Below are positions 1 to 4,926 of a stretch of 6,533 nt of DNA, piece by piece. The position numbers and the translations under genes were made by a program. Origin of the DNA: Anaerolineaceae bacterium (GTDB lineage: Bacteria > Chloroflexota > Anaerolineae > Anaerolineales > Anaerolineaceae); assembly GCA_028699715.1 (NCBI GenBank), contig JAQVUC010000063.1:1-6533 (forward strand), read 5' to 3'. Below the pieces are notes generated by a model. The model ran no database searches, had not been told where the DNA came from, and worked only from the letters and a program-made list of their open reading frames with translations. How positions within the stretch are numbered: position 1 is the stretch's first letter; each line of letters begins with the position of its first letter.

Positions 1-1207
1 GATCGAGCAGGAAGTGACCATGGAGCGCTATGTGCCCATTCCTGAAGAAGTCCGCGAGATTTATAAACTTTACCGACCAACGCCGCTGATCCGCGCCCGC
101 AGGTTGGAAAAAGCCCTGCAGACCCCGGCACATATCTACTTTAAATATGAAGGGGAATCCCCTGCCGGCTCTCATAAGCTGAACTCAGCCATTCCCCAGG
201 CTTTTTATAACAAGATCAGCGGTACGCACGCTCTGACCACCGAAACCGGCGCGGGGCAGTGGGGTACGGCCCTGGCAATGGCCGGCCAGATGTTTGATAT
301 TGACGTGGAAGTTTATATGGTCAACGCCTCTTACCTGGGCAAACCCTATCGCCGCGTCATCATGGAAACCTACGGCGCAAAAATTTTCCCCAGCCCTTCG
401 CCTTACACCAAAATCGGCCGGAGCTACCTGGAACAGCGCCCTGACCATCCCGGCTCACTTGGTATAGCCATTTCTGAGGCGGTTGAGGTGGCAGCTGAAT
501 CTGGCGGGACCAAGAAGTATGGACTCGGCTCGGTTCTGAACCATGTCATTTTGCACCAAACTGTGATCGGTGAGGAAGCCCTCAAACAAATGGATTTAGC
601 CGGTGAATATCCCGATGTCGTCATCGGCTGTGTGGGCGGTGGGTCCAATTTCTCCGGTTTGGCTTTTCCTTTCTTGCGGGCAAACCTGAAAGATGGTCAG
701 CGCACCCGCATGCTGGCAGTAGAGCCGACAGCCACCCCCAGTCTGACCAGGGGTGTTTACGGCTTTGATTATGGCGACAGCGCCGGGATCGTGCCCATCC
801 TCAAGATGTATACCTTGGGAAGCGATTTCATCCCTGACCCCATCCATGCCGGCGGTCTGCGCTATCACGGCATGTCGCCTATCTTAAGTGGGCTTTACAA
901 TGCCGGGCTGATTGAAGCCGTTGCGGTTGGGCAGCGAGAGGTTTTTGAAGCAGCGATTCAATTTGCCCGTACAGAAGGCATCTTGCCCGCGCCGGAATCC
1001 GCCCATGCCATCCGCACCGCAATCGACGAAGCCATTGACGCGCGGGAGAAAGGCGAGAAGCGCGTGATCCTCTTCAACCTTTCCGGGCACGGATTTTTGG
1101 ACCTTGCTGCTTATGACAACTATCTGCATAACGGCATGACCAATGGAAGTATCCCCGAAGCTCAGTTTGAAGGGCTGGCCGACCGTTTGCCAAAAGTAAA
1201 ATTTTAA
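1..1207 (+). CDS. trpB: Tryptophan synthase beta chain, TrpB2 type (5' end outside window)
   Basis: PLP-dependent enzyme of the cytoplasm that condenses indole with L-serine to give L-tryptophan. Numbering from the GTG at 14, visible motifs are the PLP lysine Lys55 in GSHKLNSA, catalytic Glu77 in ETGAGQWG, the phosphate-binding loop GGGSN (208-212), PAPES around Glu328, and Ser357 in LSGHG near the ring nitrogen of [11 protein letters not shown] (not QHG) and the [10 protein letters not shown] start region indicate the TrpB2 subfamily. The GTG at 14 is not the start: the frame stays open upstream (I-E-Q-E before it), this stretch matches the interior of TrpB2, and no Shine-Dalgarno is seen. 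About 401 residues are visible and roughly 40-50 are probably missing. No trpA lies to the right. TrpB2 proteins may act in indole salvage or without TrpA; which applies cannot be read here. The TAA is at 1205-1207. Confidence 0.95.
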   Translation, partial: IEQEVTMERYVPIPEEVREIYKLYRPTPLIRARRLEKALQTPAHIYFKYEGESPAGSHKLNSAIPQAFYNKISGTHALTTETGAGQWGTALAMAGQMFDIDVEVYMVNASYLGKPYRRVIMETYGAKIFPSPSPYTKIGRSYLEQRPDHPGSLGIAISEAVEVAAESGGTKKYGLGSVLNHVILHQTVIGEEALKQMDLAGEYPDVVIGCVGGGSNFSGLAFPFLRANLKDGQRTRMLAVEPTATPSLTRGVYGFDYGDSAGIVPILKMYTLGSDFIPDPIHAGGLRYHGMSPILSGLYNAGLIEAVAVGQREVFEAAIQFARTEGILPAPESAHAIRTAIDEAIDAREKGEKRVILFNLSGHGFLDLAAYDNYLHNGMTNGSIPEAQFEGLADRLPKVKF

Positions 1208-1219
1208 CTCCAGCTTTTT

Positions 1220-1253
1220 CTACCGGTGAGGTCGATTCTGATCTCACCGGTAG
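1220..1253 (+). terminator. Hairpin after trpB, probable weak terminator
   Basis: CTACCGGTGAG (1220-1230) pairs perfectly with CTCACCGGTAG (1243-1253). The stem continues inward through G-U, U-A, C-G and G-U pairs to a four-base loop (1235-1238), about 15 bp in all, starting 12 bases after the trpB stop. The tail is CCTTCTCTC, pyrimidine-rich but without a clean U run, so intrinsic termination would be imperfect; the stem may instead protect the 3' end. A short T run lies before the stem, not after it. Confidence 0.55.
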
Positions 1254-1282
1254 CCTTCTCTCAAACCTCCTCAGGGAAAAGC

Positions 1283-1312
1283 TTGCATTAGAGGCTATTT
1301 TCAAGGTATTAT
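1283..1312 (+). promoter_or_regulatory. Possible upstream promoter of rplS
   Basis: TTGCAT (1283-1288) and TATTAT (1307-1312) are separated by 18 bases, matching the sigma-70 consensus at 4 of 6 and 5 of 6 positions. It would form a tandem pair with the stronger promoter about 40 bases downstream. The region is AT-rich, so a chance match is quite possible. Confidence 0.3.
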
Positions 1313-1325
1313 TCCTTTAAATGCC

Positions 1326-1356
1326 TTGACAAATCTATGGGTAGGTGTGATATACT
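1326..1356 (+). promoter_or_regulatory. Main promoter of rplS
   Basis: A perfect -35 TTGACA (1326-1331) is followed by an extended -10, TG-A-TATACT, with the hexamer at 1351-1356. The spacer is 19 bases for TATACT, or 17 if GATATA (1349-1354) is used. Transcription would start near 1363, giving a leader of about 50 bases before the rplS ATG. This is the best sigma-70-type promoter in the window and fits a highly expressed ribosomal gene. Confidence 0.75.
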
Positions 1357-1364
1357 CATTCTCC

Positions 1365-1389
1365 GCGTCTCAAGCACCTCGAGGCGCTT
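1365..1389 (+). promoter_or_regulatory. Structured 5' leader of rplS with two alternative hairpins
   Basis: GCGTCTC (1365-1371) can pair with GAGGCGC (1381-1387) as 7 bp, one of them G-U, closing a 9-base loop. Alternatively AAGC-A-CCTC (1372-1380) faces GAGG-C-GCTT (1381-1389), a near-palindrome with one A-C mismatch, which would fold as a short hairpin. Both use the 1381-1387 segment and so exclude each other. The element lies between the predicted transcription start and the ribosome binding site. Leader-based autoregulation of L19 is known in other bacteria; that it operates here is inference. Confidence 0.4.
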
Positions 1390-1416
1390 AATTACGTAAG
1401 TTTGAAGGGAAGTACG

Positions 1417-1767
1417 ATGAATCATACAGAATTATTGAAATCTGTGCAAGCAGAGAAAAACGCAAATATTCCTGACCTTTTCCCTGGCGATAATGTCAGT
1501 GTCCATACGAAGATCAAAGAAGGCGATCGTGAACGCATCCAGGAGTTCAAGGGTGTGGTGCTGTATGTGCGTGGAAGCGGCAATGATGCCACCTTCACCG
1601 TCCGCCGTGTTGCCAGCAATGGTATCGGTGTGGAACGTACCTTTCTGTTCAACTCCCCCCGCATTGCCAAAGTGGTGGTGGAACGCCACAACAAAGTCCG
1701 CCGCGCCCGGCTTTATTTCCTGCGCGAACGCACCGGCAAGAGCGCGCGCCTGAAGCAGCGTTTCTAA
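1417..1767 (+). CDS. rplS: 50S ribosomal protein L19
   Basis: Structural protein of the large ribosomal subunit, placed by family knowledge at the interface with the 30S subunit. The 116-residue product has the usual L19 length and layout: an N-terminal helix, the PGDNVSVHTKIKEGDRERIQ beta-barrel segment, FTVRRVASNGIGVERTF, and the basic C-terminal KVRRARLYFLRERTGKSARLKQ. Small departures are NSP where HSP is common, and RHNKVRRA where RxGKVRRA is usual. The ATG at 1417 is chosen because GAAGGGA (1404-1410) lies 6 bases upstream; a TTG at 1402 in the same frame would add five residues inside the ribosome binding site. It has its own promoter and terminator, so it appears monocistronic. The usual neighbours trmD, rimM and rpsP are absent from this window. 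Confidence 0.97.
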   Translation: MNHTELLKSVQAEKNANIPDLFPGDNVSVHTKIKEGDRERIQEFKGVVLYVRGSGNDATFTVRRVASNGIGVERTFLFNSPRIAKVVVERHNKVRRARLYFLRERTGKSARLKQRF

Positions 1768-1778
1768 ATCACTAGCAG

Positions 1779-1795
1779 GAGAACCCCGTGTTCTC
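1779..1795 (+). other. Short perfect hairpin after rplS
   Basis: GAGAAC (1779-1784) and GTTCTC (1790-1795) form a perfect 6-bp stem with a 5-base loop. It starts 12 bases after the rplS stop and sits 10 bases before the intrinsic terminator. It has no T tail and probably acts in 3' end stability or as part of a tandem terminator structure. Confidence 0.4.
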
Positions 1796-1804
1796 TCCAT
1801 CCAG

Positions 1805-1845
1805 AAAGCCTTTCTACCCTTACGTGTTAGAAGGCTTTTTGTTTT
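1805..1845 (+). terminator. Rho-independent terminator of rplS
   Basis: AAAGCCTT (1805-1812) and CTA (1814-1816) pair with TAG-AAGGCTTT (1828-1838), with one bulged T at 1813, giving an 11-bp stem. The T-rich tail TTTTTGTTTT occupies 1836-1845. The structure acts in the plus direction only; the opposite strand lacks a T run. It ends 18 bases before the next gene's ATG. Confidence 0.85.
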
Positions 1846-1863
1846 AACTACGGTCGAGGTCTT

Positions 1864-2595
1864 ATGCAAAAACCCAGGATTGGCATCCCGTCAGGCAGAC
1901 TAAGCAGCAAAGAAGGTTCACCTTACTTTCATAGCCGCCAGGTAGATATCGCAGCTGTTCTGAACGCGGGAGCTGTAACTCTGCTGCTCCCGGCTCTAAT
2001 CCCCCTGGATGAGATCCCGGATTTAGTCGGATTGCTGGATGGGTTTTACCTTACCGGTGGGGCGGATCTGGACCCATCTCTCTACGCAGAGCAGCCGCAT
2101 GAATCGGTTTACGGCGTTGACCCCCTCAGAGATGCTTTTGAGCTTGCCCTGATCCGTGAAGTCATCGCTCAGGATAAACCTTTGCTGGCGGTTTGCCGGG
2201 GAGCGCAGACCCTCAATGTCGCTTGCGGTGGCACCCTGTATGTGGACATCGCCAGTCAGTTGCCGCAAGCCAACAAACACGACTGGTTTCCTTCGTACGA
2301 GCGGGATAAGTTGGTTCACGATGTGCAAATTGAAGCCGGTAGCAAACTGCACCAGTTGCTGGGTGTGGCTCACCTGCGTACCAACAGCCTGCATCATCAG
2401 GCTATCAGGCAGCTGGGGGAAGGATTGCGCGCGGTGGCCTGGGCGGAAGATGGCGTCATAGAAGCAGTCGAGCACCGTCAGTGCCGTTTTGTGCTTGGCG
2501 TTCAATGGCACCCCGAGTGGCTGCAGGACCAGGAACCCATGCGAGCCCTCTATCAGGGCTTTGTACAAGCCTGTTCAGATAACAAGCGACTATAA
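1864..2595 (+). CDS. Peptidase C26 / gamma-glutamyl-GABA hydrolase-like class-I glutamine amidotransferase
   Basis: Predicted cytoplasmic hydrolase of gamma-glutamyl amide bonds. Family members include PuuD, which cleaves gamma-glutamyl-GABA in putrescine breakdown. The 243 residues cover a single class-I glutamine amidotransferase fold: GIPSG at the N-terminus, the LTGGADLDPSLY oxyanion-side segment (63-74), nucleophile Cys111 in AVCRGAQTLNV, TNSLHHQAI (normally VNSxHHQ), and the catalytic His216 and Glu218 in GVQWHPE. The triad is complete, so it should be active. GAGGT (1856-1860) precedes the ATG by 3 bases. No putrescine-pathway gene is nearby, so the substrate is open and I withhold the name puuD. 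The gene ends 7 bases before murI, suggesting co-transcription; both handle glutamyl chemistry, but a shared pathway is only inferred. The rplS terminator leaves almost no room for a separate promoter. Confidence 0.88.
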   Translation: MQKPRIGIPSGRLSSKEGSPYFHSRQVDIAAVLNAGAVTLLLPALIPLDEIPDLVGLLDGFYLTGGADLDPSLYAEQPHESVYGVDPLRDAFELALIREVIAQDKPLLAVCRGAQTLNVACGGTLYVDIASQLPQANKHDWFPSYERDKLVHDVQIEAGSKLHQLLGVAHLRTNSLHHQAIRQLGEGLRAVAWAEDGVIEAVEHRQCRFVLGVQWHPEWLQDQEPMRALYQGFVQACSDNKRL

Positions 2596-2596
2596 T
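2591..2596 (+). promoter_or_regulatory. Perfect -10 element placed for leaderless murI transcription
   Basis: TATAAT (2591-2596) overlaps the stop of the preceding gene and ends 6 bases before the murI GTG (2603). Initiation about 7 bases after a -10 would put the first transcribed base on the start codon. No convincing -35 exists: TTGTAC at 2561-2566 is 24 bases away. Because murI also lacks a Shine-Dalgarno, the element may be real, but a single hexamer is weak evidence. Confidence 0.35.
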
Positions 2597-2602
2597 TAAA
2601 GT

Positions 2603-3445
2603 GTGAATACAAAAGAAGTGCCCTCTGCACCTATCGGCATTTACGATTCTGGCGTTGGCGGTCTGACCGTCCTGCGGGCGGTGCGGGTGCTGCTCCCTGG
2701 GGAAGATCTGATCTATCTGGCCGACCAGGCCAAAGTCCCCTATGGCAGCCGGCCTTTGGTGGAAGTGCGTCAGTTAGTCGAAGGCGCAGCCCGCTTCTTG
2801 ATGGAGCAGGGTGCAAAACTGATCGTGATCGCCTGTAATACCGCTTCCGCCGCCGGGCTAAGGCACTGGCGGGAACTCTTCCCGGACTATCCTTTGGTTG
2901 GTATGGAACCGGCCGTCAAACCCGCGGCCGAGCAAACCCTGAGCGGCAAAGTGGGCGTTTTGGCTACCCCATCAACCTTCCAGGGAGAGATGTACGCCTC
3001 TGTTGTGGAAAGGTTCGCCCAGGATGTTCAGCTTTTTGAGGCAACTTGTCCGGGTCTGGTCAGGCAAATTGAAAGAGGCTATCTGACCACGCCCAAAACC
3101 CGCAGGATTTTGGAAGAGGCGATTTTGCCGATGATGGAGCAGGGCGTGGATACCCTGGTGATGGGCTGCACCCACTTTCCCTTCGTCATTCCTCTGATCA
3201 AGCAGATCAGCGGTCAGGGCATGCGCGTGATCGATCCTGCGCCGGCAGTCGCGCGCCAGGTTGAGCGCGTTCTGGAGCAGCACGAATTGCTCAATCTGCA
3301 GCAGCGCCCGGGCACCATACGCTACTTCACCAGCGGCGACCCCCAACGGCTTGCCAACTTGCTGCCCAAGTTGACCGGAGATGAGGCTGCTGTAAAAGGG
3401 CTCACCTGGCAGGGTGATCAGTTGCAACTCAGACCTGATGCCTGA
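2603..3445 (+). CDS. murI: Glutamate racemase
   Basis: Cofactor-independent racemase that converts L-glutamate to D-glutamate in the cytoplasm for the peptidoglycan stem peptide. The 280-residue product has the two-domain Asp/Glu racemase layout. The substrate loop is DSGVGGLTVL (Asp15-Ser16), followed by ADQAKVPYGSR. The first catalytic cysteine is Cys78 in IACNTASAAGL, and the second is Cys189 in MGCTHFPF with His191. Both cysteines and the neighbouring Thr are intact. The start is uncertain: GTG 2603 and GTG 2618 are both in frame before the conserved PIGIYDSG, and neither has a Shine-Dalgarno sequence. The longer form is given because it follows the upstream stop by only 7 bases and has TATAAT just before it. 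The preceding C26 hydrolase is probably in the same transcript. No terminator is visible after the TGA. Presence of murI implies a peptidoglycan-type cell wall. Confidence 0.95.
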   Translation: MNTKEVPSAPIGIYDSGVGGLTVLRAVRVLLPGEDLIYLADQAKVPYGSRPLVEVRQLVEGAARFLMEQGAKLIVIACNTASAAGLRHWRELFPDYPLVGMEPAVKPAAEQTLSGKVGVLATPSTFQGEMYASVVERFAQDVQLFEATCPGLVRQIERGYLTTPKTRRILEEAILPMMEQGVDTLVMGCTHFPFVIPLIKQISGQGMRVIDPAPAVARQVERVLEQHELLNLQQRPGTIRYFTSGDPQRLANLLPKLTGDEAAVKGLTWQGDQLQLRPDA

Positions 3446-3512
3446 AAATTCTAACCCAAATACCCAATAGTCCACCAATTTCAAAAAATACTCGAATAAC
3501 ATAAAATAATTA

Positions 3513-3586
3513 TAGACAAACGATAAATTTTGCGTTATCCTTTTAGTATCTTAGGTAAAATGTGTAACTAAGAGCGGAGGTAAAAA
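3513..3586 (+). promoter_or_regulatory. AT-rich promoter region of the DUF2975/HTH pair
   Basis: The spacer 3446-3586 is clearly more AT-rich than murI. The best -10 is TAAAAT (3556-3561), with only a poor -35 (TTGCGT, 3530-3535, 20 bases away). An alternative is TAGACA (3513-3518), 17 bases, TATCCT (3536-3541). A strong Shine-Dalgarno GGAGGT (3576-3581) stands 5 bases before the GTG. The exact promoter cannot be fixed by eye. Confidence 0.35.
3549..3573 (+). promoter_or_regulatory. Operator-like inverted repeat upstream of DUF2975 gene
   Basis: TCTTAG (3549-3554) and CTAAGA (3568-3573) are perfect inverted 6-base arms separated by 13 bases. They bracket the candidate -10 TAAAAT and lie just before the Shine-Dalgarno. 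The position suits an operator for autoregulation by the HTH protein of the same operon. A chance repeat in AT-rich DNA cannot be excluded. Confidence 0.3.
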
Positions 3587-4060
3587 GTGAAAACAAAAAT
3601 CCAAACAATTATTGTTGAAATTGGTGTGGTCCTTGCTATGTTGCTGACAGTTGCTGTCGCAGTGGGTCTATATTATTTATCTTTTGATGTCTCATTGGTT
3701 AATCCGACGCTTACTTACATGCGTGTGCCGGTCTTGATCATGGCGTGGAGTTTTTTGGCTTGCCTCCTGGCCGCGTTGATCATTGCCTTGTTATTACTGG
3801 AAAGTATCCGAAGAGACAAGATATTCGAACCAGGTTCTGTGCGAAAGTTAAAAGCAATCGGCAATTGTGCTCTGGTGGCCATCATTCCTTTAGTAGCGCT
3901 CCTCATTTACACCCGAGCCGAAGTGGCTGGTTCCATCACCAATATCTACGTTACCTTGGGTATTTTTGCGATGCTTGTCGTGGCGGTATTTTTCTTCCTG
4001 ATCGCAGCCTTGTTTCAACAAGCGGTCGACTATAAGCAAGAAGTTGATTTGACGGTGTGA
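3587..4060 (+). CDS. DUF2975 family four-helix membrane protein (YoaS-like)
   Basis: Integral membrane protein of unknown biochemical function. The 157 residues hold four predicted hydrophobic helices, about 8-31, 48-71, 91-109 and 120-143. Between helices two and three lies RRDKIFEPGSVRKLKAIG, the characteristic DUF2975 loop. The C-terminus, QQAVDYKQEVDLTV, also matches the family's usual A-x-x-x-K-x-E-x-DLT ending. No catalytic motif is visible. The GTG start is supported by GGAGGT 5 bases upstream. The next gene is a small Cro/C1 regulator 7 bases away; this pairing is common for the family (yoaS-yozG in Bacillus subtilis), so the two probably act as a unit, perhaps with the membrane protein influencing the regulator. 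That link is inference. Codons are more AT-rich than in murI or rplS, consistent with recent acquisition. Confidence 0.85.
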   Translation: MKTKIQTIIVEIGVVLAMLLTVAVAVGLYYLSFDVSLVNPTLTYMRVPVLIMAWSFLACLLAALIIALLLLESIRRDKIFEPGSVRKLKAIGNCALVAIIPLVALLIYTRAEVAGSITNIYVTLGIFAMLVVAVFFFLIAALFQQAVDYKQEVDLTV

Positions 4061-4067
4061 GGTAAAG

Positions 4068-4271
4068 ATGGCAATTATTGTTAATTTGGATGTCGAAATG
4101 GCTCGCAAGAAAATGAGCCTGACTGAGCTTTCAGAAAAAGTTGGAATCACGATGAGTAACCTTTCTAACCTCAAAACCGGCAAAGCTAAAGCGATTCGAT
4201 TCAGCACGCTTGAAACTATTTGCAAGGTATTACAGTGTCAACCAGGGGATATTTTAGAATATAAGGACTAA
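4068..4271 (+). CDS. Small Cro/C1-type HTH regulator (YozG-like)
   Basis: A 67-residue DNA-binding protein consisting almost entirely of one Cro/C1-type helix-turn-helix (HTH_26 type). The turn region is MSLTELSEKVGITMSNLSNLKTGKAKAIRFSTL by position 18-50, with TELSEKVGI as the first helix and MSNLSNLKTGK as the recognition helix. It continues with ETICKVLQCQPGDILEY, the standard end of this small family. There is no ligand or oligomerisation domain. GAGGT (4059-4063) overlaps the preceding stop codon and lies 4 bases before the ATG, so translation is probably coupled to the DUF2975 gene. The likely role is control of this operon or a few membrane-stress genes; the target is unknown. The inverted repeat at 3549-3573 is the best nearby candidate site. 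Confidence 0.88.
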   Translation: MAIIVNLDVEMARKKMSLTELSEKVGITMSNLSNLKTGKAKAIRFSTLETICKVLQCQPGDILEYKD

Positions 4272-4275
4272 TCAT

Positions 4276-4314
4276 TTGTTCTACTTCGCAATTTAGTTCA
4301 GGTTAGAAGAACAA
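4276..4314. repeat. Inverted repeat between HTH gene and nitroreductase
   Basis: TTGTTCT (4276-4282) and AGAACAA (4308-4314) are perfect 7-base inverted arms, 25 bases apart, starting 5 bases after the HTH gene's stop. No T run follows, so it is not a normal intrinsic terminator. It could be a protein-binding site or a loose 3' hairpin. Confidence 0.25.
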
Positions 4315-4346
4315 CCCATCTATGTCTGGGAAAGGTTTGCAATTAT

Positions 4347-4355
4347 TGGTATAAA
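4347..4355 (+). promoter_or_regulatory. Extended -10 promoter of nitroreductase
   Basis: TG-G-TATAAA forms an extended -10 with the hexamer at 4350-4355. The -35 position at 17-base spacing (TGGGAA, 4327-4332) is poor, as is common for extended -10 promoters. The start would fall near 4362, leaving a leader of about 12 bases before the ATG at 4374. Confidence 0.45.
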
Positions 4356-4373
4356 CATAAGAAAGGCAGGTGA

Positions 4374-4916
4374 ATGATGATCGAGTCTATAAAACATCGC
4401 AGAAGTGTCCGCAAATTTCAAGAAAAACCGATAGAAGAAGAAAAGTTGCTGGAAATATTGGAAGCAGCCCGATTGGCCCCCTCAGGCAATAACAAGCAAC
4501 CCTGGGTATTTATCGTGATCAAAAATGAAGAAAACCGCAAGAAAGTCGCGCAAGTCACAGGCGAACAGTTGTGGATCGCCAGCGCGCCGGTAGTGATCGT
4601 GGCCGTGGCTGATCTCAGCGCCCGAAGCGACCGCTTTGAGGGGCAGTACCTTGATGAGGAAAGTCCCCAGTTTGACCTGAAGCGTTCCATCCGCGATACC
4701 GCCATCGCAGTTGAACACATCCTCCTGGAAGCCGATAACCAGGGCCTGGGTACTTGCTGGTGCGGAGCCTTCCGGCAAAAAACCATCCGACCGGTTCTAA
4801 ACATCCCCGATGACAAATTTGTCCTGGCGGTGATACCGCTGGGTTATGCCGATGAAGCGCCCAAAGCCAGACCGCGCAAAGACCTGGAAACTATCCTGCG
4901 TTATGAGAGATGGTGA
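4374..4916 (+). CDS. Nitroreductase-family FMN oxidoreductase
   Basis: Predicted cytoplasmic flavoprotein that would use NAD(P)H to reduce nitro-compounds, quinones or another electron acceptor; the physiological substrate is not readable. The 180-residue product is a short single-domain member of the nitroreductase family. FMN-binding signatures are RRSVRKFQEKP (residues 9-19), APSGNNKQPW in the first third, the DTAIAVEHILLEADNQGLGTCW helix and loop, and the closing IPLGYADEAPKARPRKDLE. Length and motifs are typical, with no truncation. Two adjacent ATGs (4374, 4377) are possible; AAAGG at 4362-4366 suits the first and AGGTG at 4368-4372 suits the second. It has its own extended -10 promoter, so it is probably separate from the HTH operon. 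It converges with the minus-strand gene across 10 bases and no terminator is visible between them. Confidence 0.92.
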   Translation: MMIESIKHRRSVRKFQEKPIEEEKLLEILEAARLAPSGNNKQPWVFIVIKNEENRKKVAQVTGEQLWIASAPVVIVAVADLSARSDRFEGQYLDEESPQFDLKRSIRDTAIAVEHILLEADNQGLGTCWCGAFRQKTIRPVLNIPDDKFVLAVIPLGYADEAPKARPRKDLETILRYERW

Positions 4917-4926
4917 TCATCCGGCT

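Noticed and set aside
14..16. GTG at 14 as the start of trpB
   Set aside because: The frame is open to the left edge with residues that match the interior of TrpB2 proteins, there is no Shine-Dalgarno, and the family is longer at the N-terminus.
1402..1416. TTG at 1402 as the start of rplS
   Set aside because: It would place the ribosome binding site GAAGGGA inside the coding region; the ATG at 1417 has correct spacing and gives the usual L19 length.
1432..1869. Minus-strand open frame opposite rplS (145 codons)
   Set aside because: It lies wholly over rplS and its terminator, with no family resemblance; a shadow of the real gene.
2023..2568. Long open frame on the minus strand opposite the C26 hydrolase (181 codons)
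   Set aside because: It is antisense to a gene with an intact catalytic triad, and its translation shows no recognisable domain; the frame is open by codon-bias mirror effect.
2972..3502. Minus-strand open frame opposite murI (176 codons)
   Set aside because: It is antisense to conserved murI sequence, has no recognisable motif, and no promoter or ribosome binding site is visible.
4909..4921. Small inverted repeat GATG/CATC between the convergent genes as a terminator
   Set aside because: Only a 4-bp stem and no T run on either strand; not enough to call a terminator.
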